Below the pieces are notes generated by a model. It did no database searches. It saw nothing but the letters and a program-made list of their open reading frames with translations, and was not told where the DNA came from. Position numbers and translations under genes: made by a program. From Sphingobium sp. 66-54 (GTDB lineage Bacteria; Pseudomonadota; Alphaproteobacteria; Sphingomonadales; Sphingomonadaceae), in contig MKWI01000003.1 in assembly GCA_001899715.1 (NCBI GenBank), positions 248,001 through 312,000 of the forward strand: 64,000 nt of DNA. The letters run 5' to 3'. Below are positions 35,271 through 42,502 of this stretch, piece after piece; within the stretch, counting starts at the first letter, position 1; each line of letters starts with the position of its first letter.

Positions 35271-35898
35271 CCTTCCTGCTCCTGCGCCTCGTGTGAGGCG
35301 CGTGTTCTATTCATTTCACTATGCGGATGTGAACCGCGTCAATCAGGTTCGGCAGTCTGGTAAGATAAGGCCGATCGACAGCGAGCGGGTTAAGACCGTT
35401 CAAGACCGAAGTCTCTGGGAACGCAAGAAGAGCATCAACGAGGAGTATCTTCGGAGGGCGATCGCAAAGAACATCGTGGGCACTAGCGCGACCTGTGTTC
35501 TAACCGGGGAACATACTTGGGAGCGACGCTGGTGCCGGTTTGAGATCGCCCGATCGCTGCTCAACGGCAATGGCGTTTTCGCCGTGCGGATCGACCACCT
35601 CTATTGCATTGGTCAGCGCTGCTATGGGGCACCGGGGCCAAACCCGCTCGATTATATGGCGGTGGGCAGAGACAATCAGGGCCGCATCTACGTATACGAA
35701 TATTTGGACGGCGGCTGGTATAAGATGTCCACGATGGCGAAGCAGCTGATGCGCTGGCCCAAGTGGCTCCAGCCGGTGCCGCCGGGATACGTGCGGCAGC
35801 TTTCTTCAGGGGCACCGATCTACGACTACGAAAGCCAGAACGGCTCCCGGCTTCTTCTCTATTGGGCTAACCAAGCTGCGAAGGCGGCCGGACGCTAG
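35014..35898 (+). CDS. ThsB-like TIR-domain protein (DUF1863 type)
   Basis: A 294-residue protein with a Pro/Leu/Phe-rich N-terminal 90 residues containing the repeated pattern NALSRLFN, PALSGLFG and NALGGLFG. From residue 93 a TIR-like domain follows: VRRVFYSFHYADVNRVNQVR, the linker SLWERKKSINEEYLRRAIAK, ATCVLTGEHTWERRWCRFEI and ARSLLNGNGVFAVRID. This order matches ThsB-like/DUF1863 TIR proteins, which make a cyclic-ADP-ribose-type signal in Thoeris. The RRWCRFEI Glu is the likely catalytic residue. The start lies 257 bases inside the membrane-protein gene in a different frame, and no strong ribosome binding site is visible, so the exact start is uncertain. Confidence 0.82.
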   Translation: MSGNPNDFLDPILRALSDPPTPALPSQENALSRLFNPPPPPRGILGAYLDNQSAPPALSGLFGANPQPNALGGLFGLKPQAAPPVSLPAPAPRVRRVFYSFHYADVNRVNQVRQSGKIRPIDSERVKTVQDRSLWERKKSINEEYLRRAIAKNIVGTSATCVLTGEHTWERRWCRFEIARSLLNGNGVFAVRIDHLYCIGQRCYGAPGPNPLDYMAVGRDNQGRIYVYEYLDGGWYKMSTMAKQLMRWPKWLQPVPPGYVRQLSSGAPIYDYESQNGSRLLLYWANQAAKAAGR

Positions 35899-36071
35899 GT
35901 CCGCATGCAAGCTGTGTCTTTCAAAACATAAGCAATCACTCAGATGCAGCGCGCTCCTTAAGCGCGAAGGCAGCAATGGCCGAGCTTGACCCTTCGCGCG
36001 ACCGTCTCCGCAATGTCTGTTTTCTGCGTCTCGCGACCAAAGTAGCCGGTCCGGAAGCGGCACAAAGGTGC

Positions 36072-36608
36072 CTATCTGTCCATCAACCGGTATACTGATT
36101 GCCTATGGCAGCCGAGCTGGTGGGCAATCTCACTGGCCGTAATTCCCTGAGCGGCCATTTCCCTGACCCGTGCAGCGTCAATCCCAGCCTTGCGCCCCTT
36201 GTAGACGCCATTGGCTTTGGCCTTGGCAATGCCCGCGCGTTGCCGCTCCCTCCTGATGTCGTTCTCAAATTCCGCCACGGCGCCCAATATCGCGAGCGTC
36301 AGCTTGCCCGTGCTGCTGCTGGTGTCGATGGACTGGTGGACACACTGGAACGCAACGCCCTTGCGGTTGAGTTCGTCCAGTAGCTGAAACAAGTCCGTCA
36401 ACGAACGAGCGAAACGGTCGAGCCTGCTGACCACGATGGTGTCGCCGTCACGGACAAATTGCATCATTTCTACCAGGCCCGCGCGTGCCCTGCTGGTGCC
36501 GCTCGCCTGATCCTGAAAGATGCGTTCGCAGCCGTGAGCGGCCAATTCGTCCATCTGGACGTCGAGGCTTTGGTCCGTGGTGCTGACGCGTGCATAGCCG
36601 ACGATCAT
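36072..36608 (-). CDS. Small serine resolvase/invertase
   Basis: A 178-residue recombinase of the Tn3 resolvase/DNA invertase type: MIVGYARVSTTDQSLDVQMD with nucleophile Ser9, VVSRLDRFARSLTDL, GAVAEFENDIRRERQRAGIA, and a C-terminal helix-turn-helix (GITASEIAHQLGCHRQSVYR). A longer frame to 36656 exists, but the resolvase fold begins at 36608. It is separate from the large integrase and could resolve dimers, invert a segment, or be left from an earlier insertion. A perfect 17-base palindrome lies about 130 bases upstream. Confidence 0.9.
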   Translation of the reverse strand: MIVGYARVSTTDQSLDVQMDELAAHGCERIFQDQASGTSRARAGLVEMMQFVRDGDTIVVSRLDRFARSLTDLFQLLDELNRKGVAFQCVHQSIDTSSSTGKLTLAILGAVAEFENDIRRERQRAGIAKAKANGVYKGRKAGIDAARVREMAAQGITASEIAHQLGCHRQSVYRLMDR

Positions 36609-36734
36609 GTTTGCTCCTGTCACTTTCGGGTCTGGAGCCTGACCATCTGATGTCATTTCCGGCGGAAATCGACCTCAATGTGACAGGCGCAGCATGGAAT
36701 GCGACTGTCACGACAGGGACTACCTGAATGCGGC

Positions 36735-36751
36735 ACTCACTAGTAGTGAGT
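36735..36751. repeat. Dispersed palindrome, copy 2 (perfect 17-mer)
   Basis: ACTCACTAGTAGTGAGT is a perfect odd-centred palindrome, located between the resolvase and reverse-transcriptase genes. Confidence 0.65.
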
Positions 36752-36787
36752 CGGACGCGCAGGCCTCCACCGCGAGCGAGGTCCGTT

Positions 36788-37657
36788 TCAATTCTTGGCA
36801 GCTATTTGCCGAATCTGACCAGATATGCCTGCGACCCGTCCCAGCAGCGCTTGTCGATCATCATCCGCCGCCGCCGCGAGCAACGCCCGCGCTTCGTGCA
36901 TCTTTTTGTGCTGGCGAAACGGCGCAACCAACTTGCCATCGCGAACTACGACGCCGGTTATCTCAGCAGGTTGGTCCACGAAGGTTTTTTCCTTGTGGTA
37001 GCGCAGGCCCATGCCGTGAATCATTCTCTGCACCTGCCAGACATCGGCCTTTGGTACCCGCGTGCCAGAAATGGTCACGTCGTCGATATACACTGTGAAG
37101 GCATAGCCCCGCTCCTTGCAGAACGCGGCGATGCGTGCCCACAGGTCGTAATAGGCGAAATAGGCCATGATCGGGCTCAAAGGCGACCCAGTGGGCAAAT
37201 GCTCCCGATAACAGGCAAGGTTCGCGAGCAGGCCAGCGATATCGCGCTCGCACTGCATGACACTATGGAAGAACCAGAAGACCCGCCGTTGTGGAGTGCT
37301 GGGAAAGAACTTGCGAATATCGAGGCATTGGACCACGCGATTACCCCGATGCACCGCCGCATTGGTGACATAGCAGCGTCGCTTCACGGGGCAAAAAAGG
37401 AACTCTGGCGGATTGATGCGGGCCAGTACCTTCGCGAGCCTCGCCTGAACGCGTTTCAATGCCTTGCATGGGTTTTCGACGTGCCTGACGCCGTTGCCCG
37501 ACTTCTTCGGAACATCAAACTCAGTGTAGAGCGTGTCGCCGATTGACAGCGCGCGCAGGTCTGCTCCCGTAACGCCCAACAGCGCAGCCAGCTTAGAACG
37601 GCTACGCATCTTGTATAGCGGCGACTGGTTCAGCGCATATGTTGACCTATTCCGCAT
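36788..37657 (-). CDS. Retron-type reverse transcriptase
   Basis: A 289-residue reverse transcriptase without maturase or integrase domains. Residues 12-40 form the usual N-terminal helix (SPLYKMRSRSKLAALLGVTG). NAAVH at residues 99-103 fits the NAxxH signature of retron enzymes. Asp113 in CLDIRKFFPS is the first catalytic acid, LPTGSPLSP is motif B, YIDD at 190-193 is the catalytic core, and ITG at 233-235 replaces the usual retron VTG. The ATG at 37657 overlaps the stop of the XRE regulator; a TTG at 37681 is the alternative. Retron enzymes make a branched RNA-DNA hybrid from a nearby msr-msd RNA, which would here be upstream of the small ORF. Confidence 0.88.
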   Translation of the reverse strand: MRNRSTYALNQSPLYKMRSRSKLAALLGVTGADLRALSIGDTLYTEFDVPKKSGNGVRHVENPCKALKRVQARLAKVLARINPPEFLFCPVKRRCYVTNAAVHRGNRVVQCLDIRKFFPSTPQRRVFWFFHSVMQCERDIAGLLANLACYREHLPTGSPLSPIMAYFAYYDLWARIAAFCKERGYAFTVYIDDVTISGTRVPKADVWQVQRMIHGMGLRYHKEKTFVDQPAEITGVVVRDGKLVAPFRQHKKMHEARALLAAAADDDRQALLGRVAGISGQIRQIAAKN

Positions 37658-37952
37658 GGACACGGCCCGAACGCGCTTCAAGGAACTGCATCAAGCCGAC
37701 CATCTTGCCAGCCACGAAAGAACGGGCGCGATCATAAGCGCCTCCATCTTCCACGTTCTCGGCAAAAAACATGATCGAGGAAACGGGCAGTCCGAAGATA
37801 TTCGAATAGCGCTGGATCAGGTCCAAGCTGGGCGTCTTATGCCCCTTCTCAATCTCAGATAGGTACGAAGTGGAAATATCAAGCCGCTCGGCGACCTGCT
37901 TCTGCTTCAGGTCGTGATAAACGCGAATGAGCCTGAGGGCTTCACCAAGCAT
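37647..37952 (-). CDS. XRE-family helix-turn-helix regulator of the retron-like cassette
   Basis: A 101-residue protein. Residues 5-62 are a Cro/C1-type helix-turn-helix (LIRVYHDLKQKQVAERLDIS, TSYLSEIEKGHKTPSLDLIQ, RYSNIFGLPVSSIMFF). A short helical C-terminal part follows, ending in an Arg-rich tail. TAGGAG lies five bases before the ATG at 37952. The stop overlaps the reverse-transcriptase start, so they are coupled. A helix-turn-helix partner is the hallmark of the retron class called type VI in published classifications. It could be a repressor of the operon or the effector/toxin controlled by the RNA-DNA hybrid. Confidence 0.88.
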   Translation of the reverse strand: MLGEALRLIRVYHDLKQKQVAERLDISTSYLSEIEKGHKTPSLDLIQRYSNIFGLPVSSIMFFAENVEDGGAYDRARSFVAGKMVGLMQFLEARSGRVHAE

Positions 37953-37994
37953 GTTGGCTCCTAACAAATCCAAAATGTAATGCAGGGTGGCGGA

Positions 37995-38168
37995 TCATCC
38001 TTTGAACAGCTTCACCAACTCAATGGCCAGACGCAGGATTTTCGCAATCCAAGGCCCAACCGTCAGTAACACTTTTAGCGTCTGCGGGTTTACCAATCGG
38101 CTTGCCCACTTCGGCTTATTCTCCGGCTTCAACCGCCCACGTTCCTTGTCGTCGTCCCGATGAGTCAT
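37995..38168 (-). CDS. Small 57-residue protein of the retron-like cassette
   Basis: An ATG at 38168 preceded by AAGGAG at seven bases opens a 57-codon frame. It begins MTHRDDDKERGRLKPENKPK with a highly charged N-terminus and ends in one long amphipathic or membrane-like helix (LKVLLTVGPWIAKILRLAIE, then LVKLFKG). It ends 43 bases before the XRE start on the same strand, so it is the first gene of the XRE-reverse-transcriptase operon. No homology is recognised. A small helix-forming peptide next to a retron could be a toxin or membrane effector. Confidence 0.65.
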   Translation of the reverse strand: MTHRDDDKERGRLKPENKPKWASRLVNPQTLKVLLTVGPWIAKILRLAIELVKLFKG

Positions 38169-38400
38169 CGACTTTCTCCTTCTTCACCAACCACCGGGAA
38201 CGGTGGCGTCGCCATCTGGCTCGGAAGGTAGGGAAGGAACGTGCTTACCCTGATCACCTGGGCGGTCCCCCGCCATCGGGGGCCGCCCGTGGCCGCCACG
38301 CGCATCGCATGACACAGCCATAATGGTAGGAGGTTCACACCCCCCGCGAAGGTCGCCCTTCAATGAATGATGGCAGTCCCCTTTATGACTAACGACATCA

Positions 38401-38775
38401 TTTAGGTGCCTGATCGCAGCGGACATGTCCAGAATTTTATTCGCTGTGAGCGAACTTTTTTCCCGAAGGCTGGTCTGGCAACGGGATTGTGCGGCAGCCA
38501 CTAGTAGTGGGGCAATCCCACCGCTCATTTGGCTTTCCCGTCGCTGTCGCTCGGTAAATCCAATATCAGCAGCGCCGCTTTCCAAACTCGCCTTGCTCGT
38601 TTGGCGCGCCGTGCTCGCTGCTAATGTTCGGATGGAATTATTTTCCTCTGATCGGCGGATTGGTGATGCGGCGATAGCGATGGATATTCGCTTAGGCACC
38701 TGAGCCGAAATACTTCTATCCCCCCTCCCATAAAAACCGAAGAAAATCGGTCCTCATGGGAAGGGGGATGAGAGT
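38401..38775 (-). ncRNA. Candidate retron msr-msd or other structured RNA
   Basis: On the minus strand, upstream of the 57-residue gene, many stems are packed into about 370 bases. ATCCCCCTTCCCAT pairs with ATGGGAGGGGGGAT (38718-38771). ATTAGCAGCG pairs with CGCTGCTGAT (about 38565-38627) and encloses CCAAAC/GTTTGG. GGGATTG pairs with CAATCCC, enclosing CCACTA/TAGTGG (38482-38519). TTCGCT pairs with AGCGAA (38440-38454). AGGTGCCT near 38701 and AGGCACCT near 38410 are complementary over eight bases and could be the outer a1/a2 arms, with AAGC just after the first arm as a possible branching site. No protein gene is supported here. The exact boundaries and the retron assignment are hypothetical. 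Confidence 0.45.
38499..38509. repeat. Dispersed palindrome CACTAGTAGTG, copy 3
   Basis: CCACTAGTAGTGG lies within the structured region upstream of the retron-like operon and forms the tip of one of its stems. Confidence 0.6.
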
Positions 38776-39428
38776 TTTGACATTCGCTTGAGTTCTTCGC
38801 GGTCAACACTTTGTATTCAATCACATTGGTTGTCCAATGCAGCGGGGTCGCCCTGTCGCTGTCCGGTCAGCCGATCTTGTCGGCCTTGCCCGTGGTGGAG
38901 ATTGTCATCTTATGTGCGGCGGTGGCTGGCTGGGACCAATACAATAGCATCCAGTCAGCGTGCAGGTCATCAATGGTCCTAAAAGGCAGACGTTTCCTGC
39001 GTCCTTACCACTGGGAGGATGAGCAGCCTCCCGCTTACCTGATCTCTGTCTCAGTCACGCCGTTCCCCGAGGGGCGAAGAATCTAATCCTCTGGCTGTAG
39101 ACAGGCCATTCGTGGATCGCATTGTTTATAGAGGTGCCAAAACGCCAATCTGCAGGTTACCCCGGTTATGCGCCATTCCTTCCTCTGCGCCGCTGCCAGC
39201 ACTGTGACCTCGTGAGCCACTCATCCTTCCCGTCTTCGTCCGGGTTAGGGGTTCGTATATGCAGCCATGTAAAAGCCCGATGTGCGGACTTTGGAAACAC
39301 ACATCGGGCTGGAACGTCATTGGTAGCAACAAACTGGCTCGGCTGTGTCGAAGCACACAGGCAAATCCAAAGTCCGCTGCTTCAATTCTATTTATACATC
39401 ATGCCAGAATATAAATTGATGCGCACAA
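38776..39428. other. Gap with structured inverted repeats, no supported gene
   Basis: No convincing coding region is seen between the structured region and the gene at 39429. The stretch 39274-39377 contains nested complementary segments (separate entry). The rest, 38776-39270, shows only short frames without ribosome binding sites. Confidence 0.5.
39274..39377 (-). terminator. Hairpin terminator with possible loop pseudoknot
   Basis: On the minus strand AGCCCGATGTG pairs with CACATCGGGCT (39300-39310 with 39274-39284) and is followed by TTTAC, a plausible terminator for the gene ending at 39429. Its loop contains TCCAAAGTCCGC, exactly complementary to GCGGACTTTGGA found 70 bases upstream in the transcript (39366-39377). 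CTGTGT/ACACAG lies between them. The arrangement allows an alternative fold or pseudoknot, as in an attenuator. Confidence 0.5.
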
Positions 39429-40412
39429 TCATTGCCGACGATCACGATCCTTCTGCCCCTGCGCGGAGGCATCAAACCACTTGCCGTCTGAATCCTGCTT
39501 CCAGATCGGATCGAACTCAGGGCCAGCATCGAATTCAACATTGCCAATCTCATCAACGGCCCGATTTTCCCGCTGCCGCCTGATCCTCTCCCAATCCAAG
39601 GGAACAGCATTCTGACAGGCTGCATAGGTGGGGAATATCCCGCGCGCCGCGTTCTCCGCGATCATGTGTCCGCGACGTAGCGCGCGGCTGGTCAGTATCT
39701 TGAGTGCCGTGCGATCCTTGGCATCCACCTCGCCCGCAGGCTTCGCGGTCGGATCCAGCCGCCCGTCATACATGGTGCTCAACCTCACGGCGGCACCAAT
39801 CTGCCAGAGCGTAGCGGTTGGGTTATCTCGTTTTTCGCAGAGGCAGCGGCGGTATTTCCCGACGCTACCCCAATCGAGCTTCTTCCCCGTTGGCTGATAT
39901 TTGGGAGCTTGTGGCGACAGAACGCGGTCGTGCTCAGGCAACTCGTCCAGCATGGCAGCAATCTGCTTGATGATCGCGCCTTTAGACAGGCCAGCGGGAA
40001 TGGCGGCCACGAGCGTTGTCCGTTCGCCCTGCATGATCCAATCCGCTTGAGCGTAGCGCCCAACCGCTTCCGCGATCCGATCGAATTGCGGCCGCTCACT
40101 ACTCGTGAGTCCAAGGCTGACGACGCAGGGCCGCGCGCCGCTATGACCGAATTGTCGATTTGCACCGGCCAACCACCAGTCAGCGTAGTTGCCTGAAACG
40201 TCGCCCAGGTCGTCATACACAGCCAACACAGCGTCGAAATCCGCCGGAAGGTTTTCCAGCTGCTGACCCGCACGATGACGACGCGCAAGCTCGTAGCTCG
40301 GGCTGAATTGCAGAAACTCAAACCATTCGTGGATGCGGCGCATCGCCACGAAGGTGGTCCATGTGCCGCCATCCTCGCGAATTATGTCCTGCCGATCGTC
40401 CAGCCCACGCAT
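39429..40412 (-). CDS. Hypothetical protein of mobile elements
   Basis: About 327 residues (ATG at 40412; a TTG at 40427 is in frame). The N-terminal part has WTTFVAMRRIHEWFEFLQFS, PSYELARRHRAG and VYDDLGDVSGNYADWWLAGA, a pattern I associate with uncharacterised phage and plasmid proteins that carry an FGDVxxxxFxxWW-like block. The C-terminal half contains RTALKILTSRALRRGHMIAE and GIFPTYAACQNAVP. No enzymatic motif is seen. A degenerate copy of the dispersed palindrome lies inside the gene at 40097. Function is unknown. Confidence 0.6.
   Translation of the reverse strand: MRGLDDRQDIIREDGGTWTTFVAMRRIHEWFEFLQFSPSYELARRHRAGQQLENLPADFDAVLAVYDDLGDVSGNYADWWLAGANRQFGHSGARPCVVSLGLTSSERPQFDRIAEAVGRYAQADWIMQGERTTLVAAIPAGLSKGAIIKQIAAMLDELPEHDRVLSPQAPKYQPTGKKLDWGSVGKYRRCLCEKRDNPTATLWQIGAAVRLSTMYDGRLDPTAKPAGEVDAKDRTALKILTSRALRRGHMIAENAARGIFPTYAACQNAVPLDWERIRRQRENRAVDEIGNVEFDAGPEFDPIWKQDSDGKWFDASAQGQKDRDRRQ
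40097..40107. repeat. Dispersed palindrome, degenerate copy 4
   Basis: CTCACTACTCGTGAG, one base from the perfect form, lies within the coding region at 39429-40412. Confidence 0.45.
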
Positions 40413-40543
40413 TCGCCCACGCTTCAAAAAGGTTATCCTAATACGCCAACAATAATCAAGATAATCACGTATCAGGACAACTTCTGCGTATCAACTCCTC
40501 ACGGCGCAGCACGGTGCTGCCGCCGCTTTGTAGGAGAATGTAA

Positions 40544-41605
40544 ATGAAAGTTAATGAGTTGAAGGCGCTGGTAGCTGACTTCCAGACGACGCGTCTGGAC
40601 GATGACCAGATGAAGATGGTTGGCTTTGAAGGGCAGGGGCGCGCAGTCCTCTACAACCAGTTGGCGGAAGCATATCGCATCGCCAAGCTGCTTCTGACCA
40701 AAGGCCCTAATCGTGGTGCGTTCCAGAGCATGATGGAAGCCGCGGGAATGACCGTCGAGGCGAAGAAGTTCGAGGACGACAAGGCCACCAACGAATGGGC
40801 CTACGCGACGAAGCTGCTCTACGGCAAGTTTGTCGAAAAGGAATTCCTCAACACTGTGTTTCAGGAATTCGAGCCGAATCGCTCGGCGGAAAGATACGGC
40901 TGCATTCTGCGCCACCTCAACAAGCATAATATCGCCGTAGAGGCCGCAGCTGATTACATGGCGAACTTCACTCACGAAAAGGGTAACGCGCTTTTTGGCA
41001 TTGAGGCAGTTGATCGTGCCGAAGCCAAGGGCGAGGGCAACAGCAAGGACGAGAAGCAGGAGCAGACGTATCTGAACTTTGGTGTCTCTCCTGCGCCTAA
41101 TGACGTTGTCCAGTTTGAAGTTCCCGCTGACTGGTACGACGACAAGCGCTTCAAGTCTGATAATCAGTTCGGCACTTGCTGGTTTGAAGTTAAGGATGGT
41201 CGAGTTTTACTCTTCGACCGCAAGCCGTTGAAGGAAGACGATTTCAAGAAGCTCGCAACGGCCCGTGGCAAGCGACTCTATGCTGAACACAAGGCTACTC
41301 AAAAGACGCTCGATAACGTGGCGAAGGCGTCGAACAGGAAGTTAGATGCCGCTGAGAAGATCCGAGCTGGTGACAAGGACTTGGCAGTTATCAAGACCGG
41401 TGTTGTCGGCACGACTACTGCGGAATATCGGAATATGCTGAATGCTCTCGGCGGCGAAGCGAAGCAGGATGCTGCCAACGCTATGGAGCATCGCCAGTAT
41501 TTCACTGACCTTGCAGGCGGCAAGCTGGGCGTTGATCCGCTCAAGAGCATCGTACTGATTAAGTCTGCGTCTGAGCAGCTTCCGTCTGAGGAGATTGCGG
41601 CATGA
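40544..41605 (+). CDS. Hypothetical protein, phage-like
   Basis: A 353-residue soluble, highly charged protein with no signal peptide or membrane segment. It begins MKVNELKALVADFQTTRLDD and contains GQGRAVLYNQLAEAYRIAKL, a Lys/Glu/Gln-rich linker near 165 (KGEGNSKDEKQEQ), and a helical C-terminal half (KATQKTLDNVAKASNRKLDA). GTAGGAGAATGTAA precedes the ATG. Codon use is more AT-rich than in the flanking chromosome. It overlaps the next gene by four bases (ATGA). I do not recognise a family. The composition and compact pairing suggest a phage or satellite origin. Confidence 0.65.
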   Translation: MKVNELKALVADFQTTRLDDDQMKMVGFEGQGRAVLYNQLAEAYRIAKLLLTKGPNRGAFQSMMEAAGMTVEAKKFEDDKATNEWAYATKLLYGKFVEKEFLNTVFQEFEPNRSAERYGCILRHLNKHNIAVEAAADYMANFTHEKGNALFGIEAVDRAEAKGEGNSKDEKQEQTYLNFGVSPAPNDVVQFEVPADWYDDKRFKSDNQFGTCWFEVKDGRVLLFDRKPLKEDDFKKLATARGKRLYAEHKATQKTLDNVAKASNRKLDAAEKIRAGDKDLAVIKTGVVGTTTAEYRNMLNALGGEAKQDAANAMEHRQYFTDLAGGKLGVDPLKSIVLIKSASEQLPSEEIAA

Positions 41606-41928
41606 GCAACTCAATCTCCATCCCTTATCAGGGAGACGCGCTTGATATCGCAGTCGCGGAAGCGGAAGCGAAACTGATAGTTGAAAATACGGTTGGTATC
41701 GTATTTGGCTATATGATTGGCGATGATGTCGAAGTCATCGTTGAGTTTGTAGACAACGCAAATGAAGCTATGACGAAATACGCTCAAGCCGCTAACCGTT
41801 TCATGCAGAGAGCCAATAAACCTGACCTGCCTATGGACGTAGTTACGCGACCAGTTGGTTGGAACGGACTGGACGCAGCATTGATTCGCGAGTTGGTGAA
41901 AGAGAGCCATGAGTTGATGGCTTTCTAA
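41602..41928 (+). CDS. Hypothetical small protein coupled to the preceding gene
   Basis: A 108-residue acidic protein (MSNSISIPYQGDALDIAVAE, IVFGYMIGDDVEVIVEFVDN, PVGWNGLDAALIREL) without signal peptide or membrane helix. The ATG overlaps the stop of the 353-residue gene (ATGA), so the two are translated together and may form a complex. A terminator follows at 42008. Family and function are unknown. Confidence 0.65.
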   Translation: MSNSISIPYQGDALDIAVAEAEAKLIVENTVGIVFGYMIGDDVEVIVEFVDNANEAMTKYAQAANRFMQRANKPDLPMDVVTRPVGWNGLDAALIRELVKESHELMAF

Positions 41929-42007
41929 TAGCGTCACCTGTCACCGCATCAGTGTGGCAGCATATATCACCCACGGAGGGCGCTATGCTCGACGGCGATG
42001 GTTTCTG

Positions 42008-42039
42008 AAACGCTCTCACGGTTCGCCGTGGGGGCGTTT
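42008..42039 (+). terminator. Rho-independent terminator after the two-gene unit
   Basis: The stem AAACGC-tct-CACGG pairs with CCGTG-ggg-GCGTTT around a TTCG loop and runs into TTTT. It closes the transcript of the genes at 40544 and 41602. Confidence 0.75.
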
Positions 42040-42052
42040 TCATTTGCCCACC

Positions 42053-42063
42053 CACTACTAGTG
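42053..42063. repeat. Dispersed palindrome, copy 5
   Basis: CCCACTACTAGTGGG, the reverse orientation of CACTAGTAGTG with extended arms, lies just after the terminator near the right end of the element. Confidence 0.6.
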
Positions 42064-42190
42064 GGCCACGCCGTGATCTGGAATTATCTACATAGTAAAT
42101 TATCGTGCCTGATCGGCATCGACATCGTGTTCGATGAATATATGTGGGTAGAATGGGAGTCTGCCTTCGTGATCAAAGGCTGATTGACGG

Positions 42191-42406
42191 TCAGTTCGAC
42201 CGCTGTAGCTGCCGAATGTAGCTGTCCTTGCGGGCGCGCTCCATCTTTCTGCGGCGCTTGTGCTGGTCCTTCACGGATTGCAGCGCCTTTTTCGCTACAT
42301 CGACCTCGCGCTTTTTAGCTGCCTCGAGCGATTGCTCAGGCGTCAGGGGTTTGTGCGGCTTTTTGGCCTTCTTCGGCTTGGTCGTCGCGAACTCGTAAAA
42401 TCTCAT
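42191..42406 (-). CDS. Small basic phage-type protein (MRFYEF family)
   Basis: A 71-residue, strongly basic protein beginning MRFYEFATTKPKKAKKPHKP followed by LTPEQSLEAAKKREVDVAKK and a long Lys/Arg-rich helix to the end. Small proteins with an MRxYEF start and a LTPEQ helix are common in phage and integrated-element genomes. Their role is unknown. The frame is open to 42484, but the family start is at 42406. It is the last gene before the right attachment site. It could be a candidate directionality factor by size and charge only. Confidence 0.6.
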   Translation of the reverse strand: MRFYEFATTKPKKAKKPHKPLTPEQSLEAAKKREVDVAKKALQSVKDQHKRRRKMERARKDSYIRQLQRSN

Positions 42407-42502
42407 GCCGTATTTATGCGGCCATGCTGGAATACGCCATCTGACGAATATTTCGCCCTCGTAAATGCGGCTCAAAAATCGCACGTTTCTGCGATTTCTT
42501 AC

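Noticed and set aside
36072..36608. The small resolvase as the integrase of the whole element
   Set aside because: It lies mid-element, while the large serine recombinase adjoins the attachment site and fits the short core.
38184..38699. 171-codon minus-strand frame upstream of the retron operon
   Set aside because: No ribosome binding site or protein features; it lies across the strongly folded region, which I read as a possible RNA.
38811..39086. Plus-strand 91-codon frame with hydrophobic start
   Set aside because: One possible membrane stretch, but no ribosome binding site and no recognisable family; overlapping short frames are equally good.
39122..39583. 153-codon plus-strand frame
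   Set aside because: It runs through the inverted-repeat region and into the antisense of the gene at 39429; composition is not protein-like.
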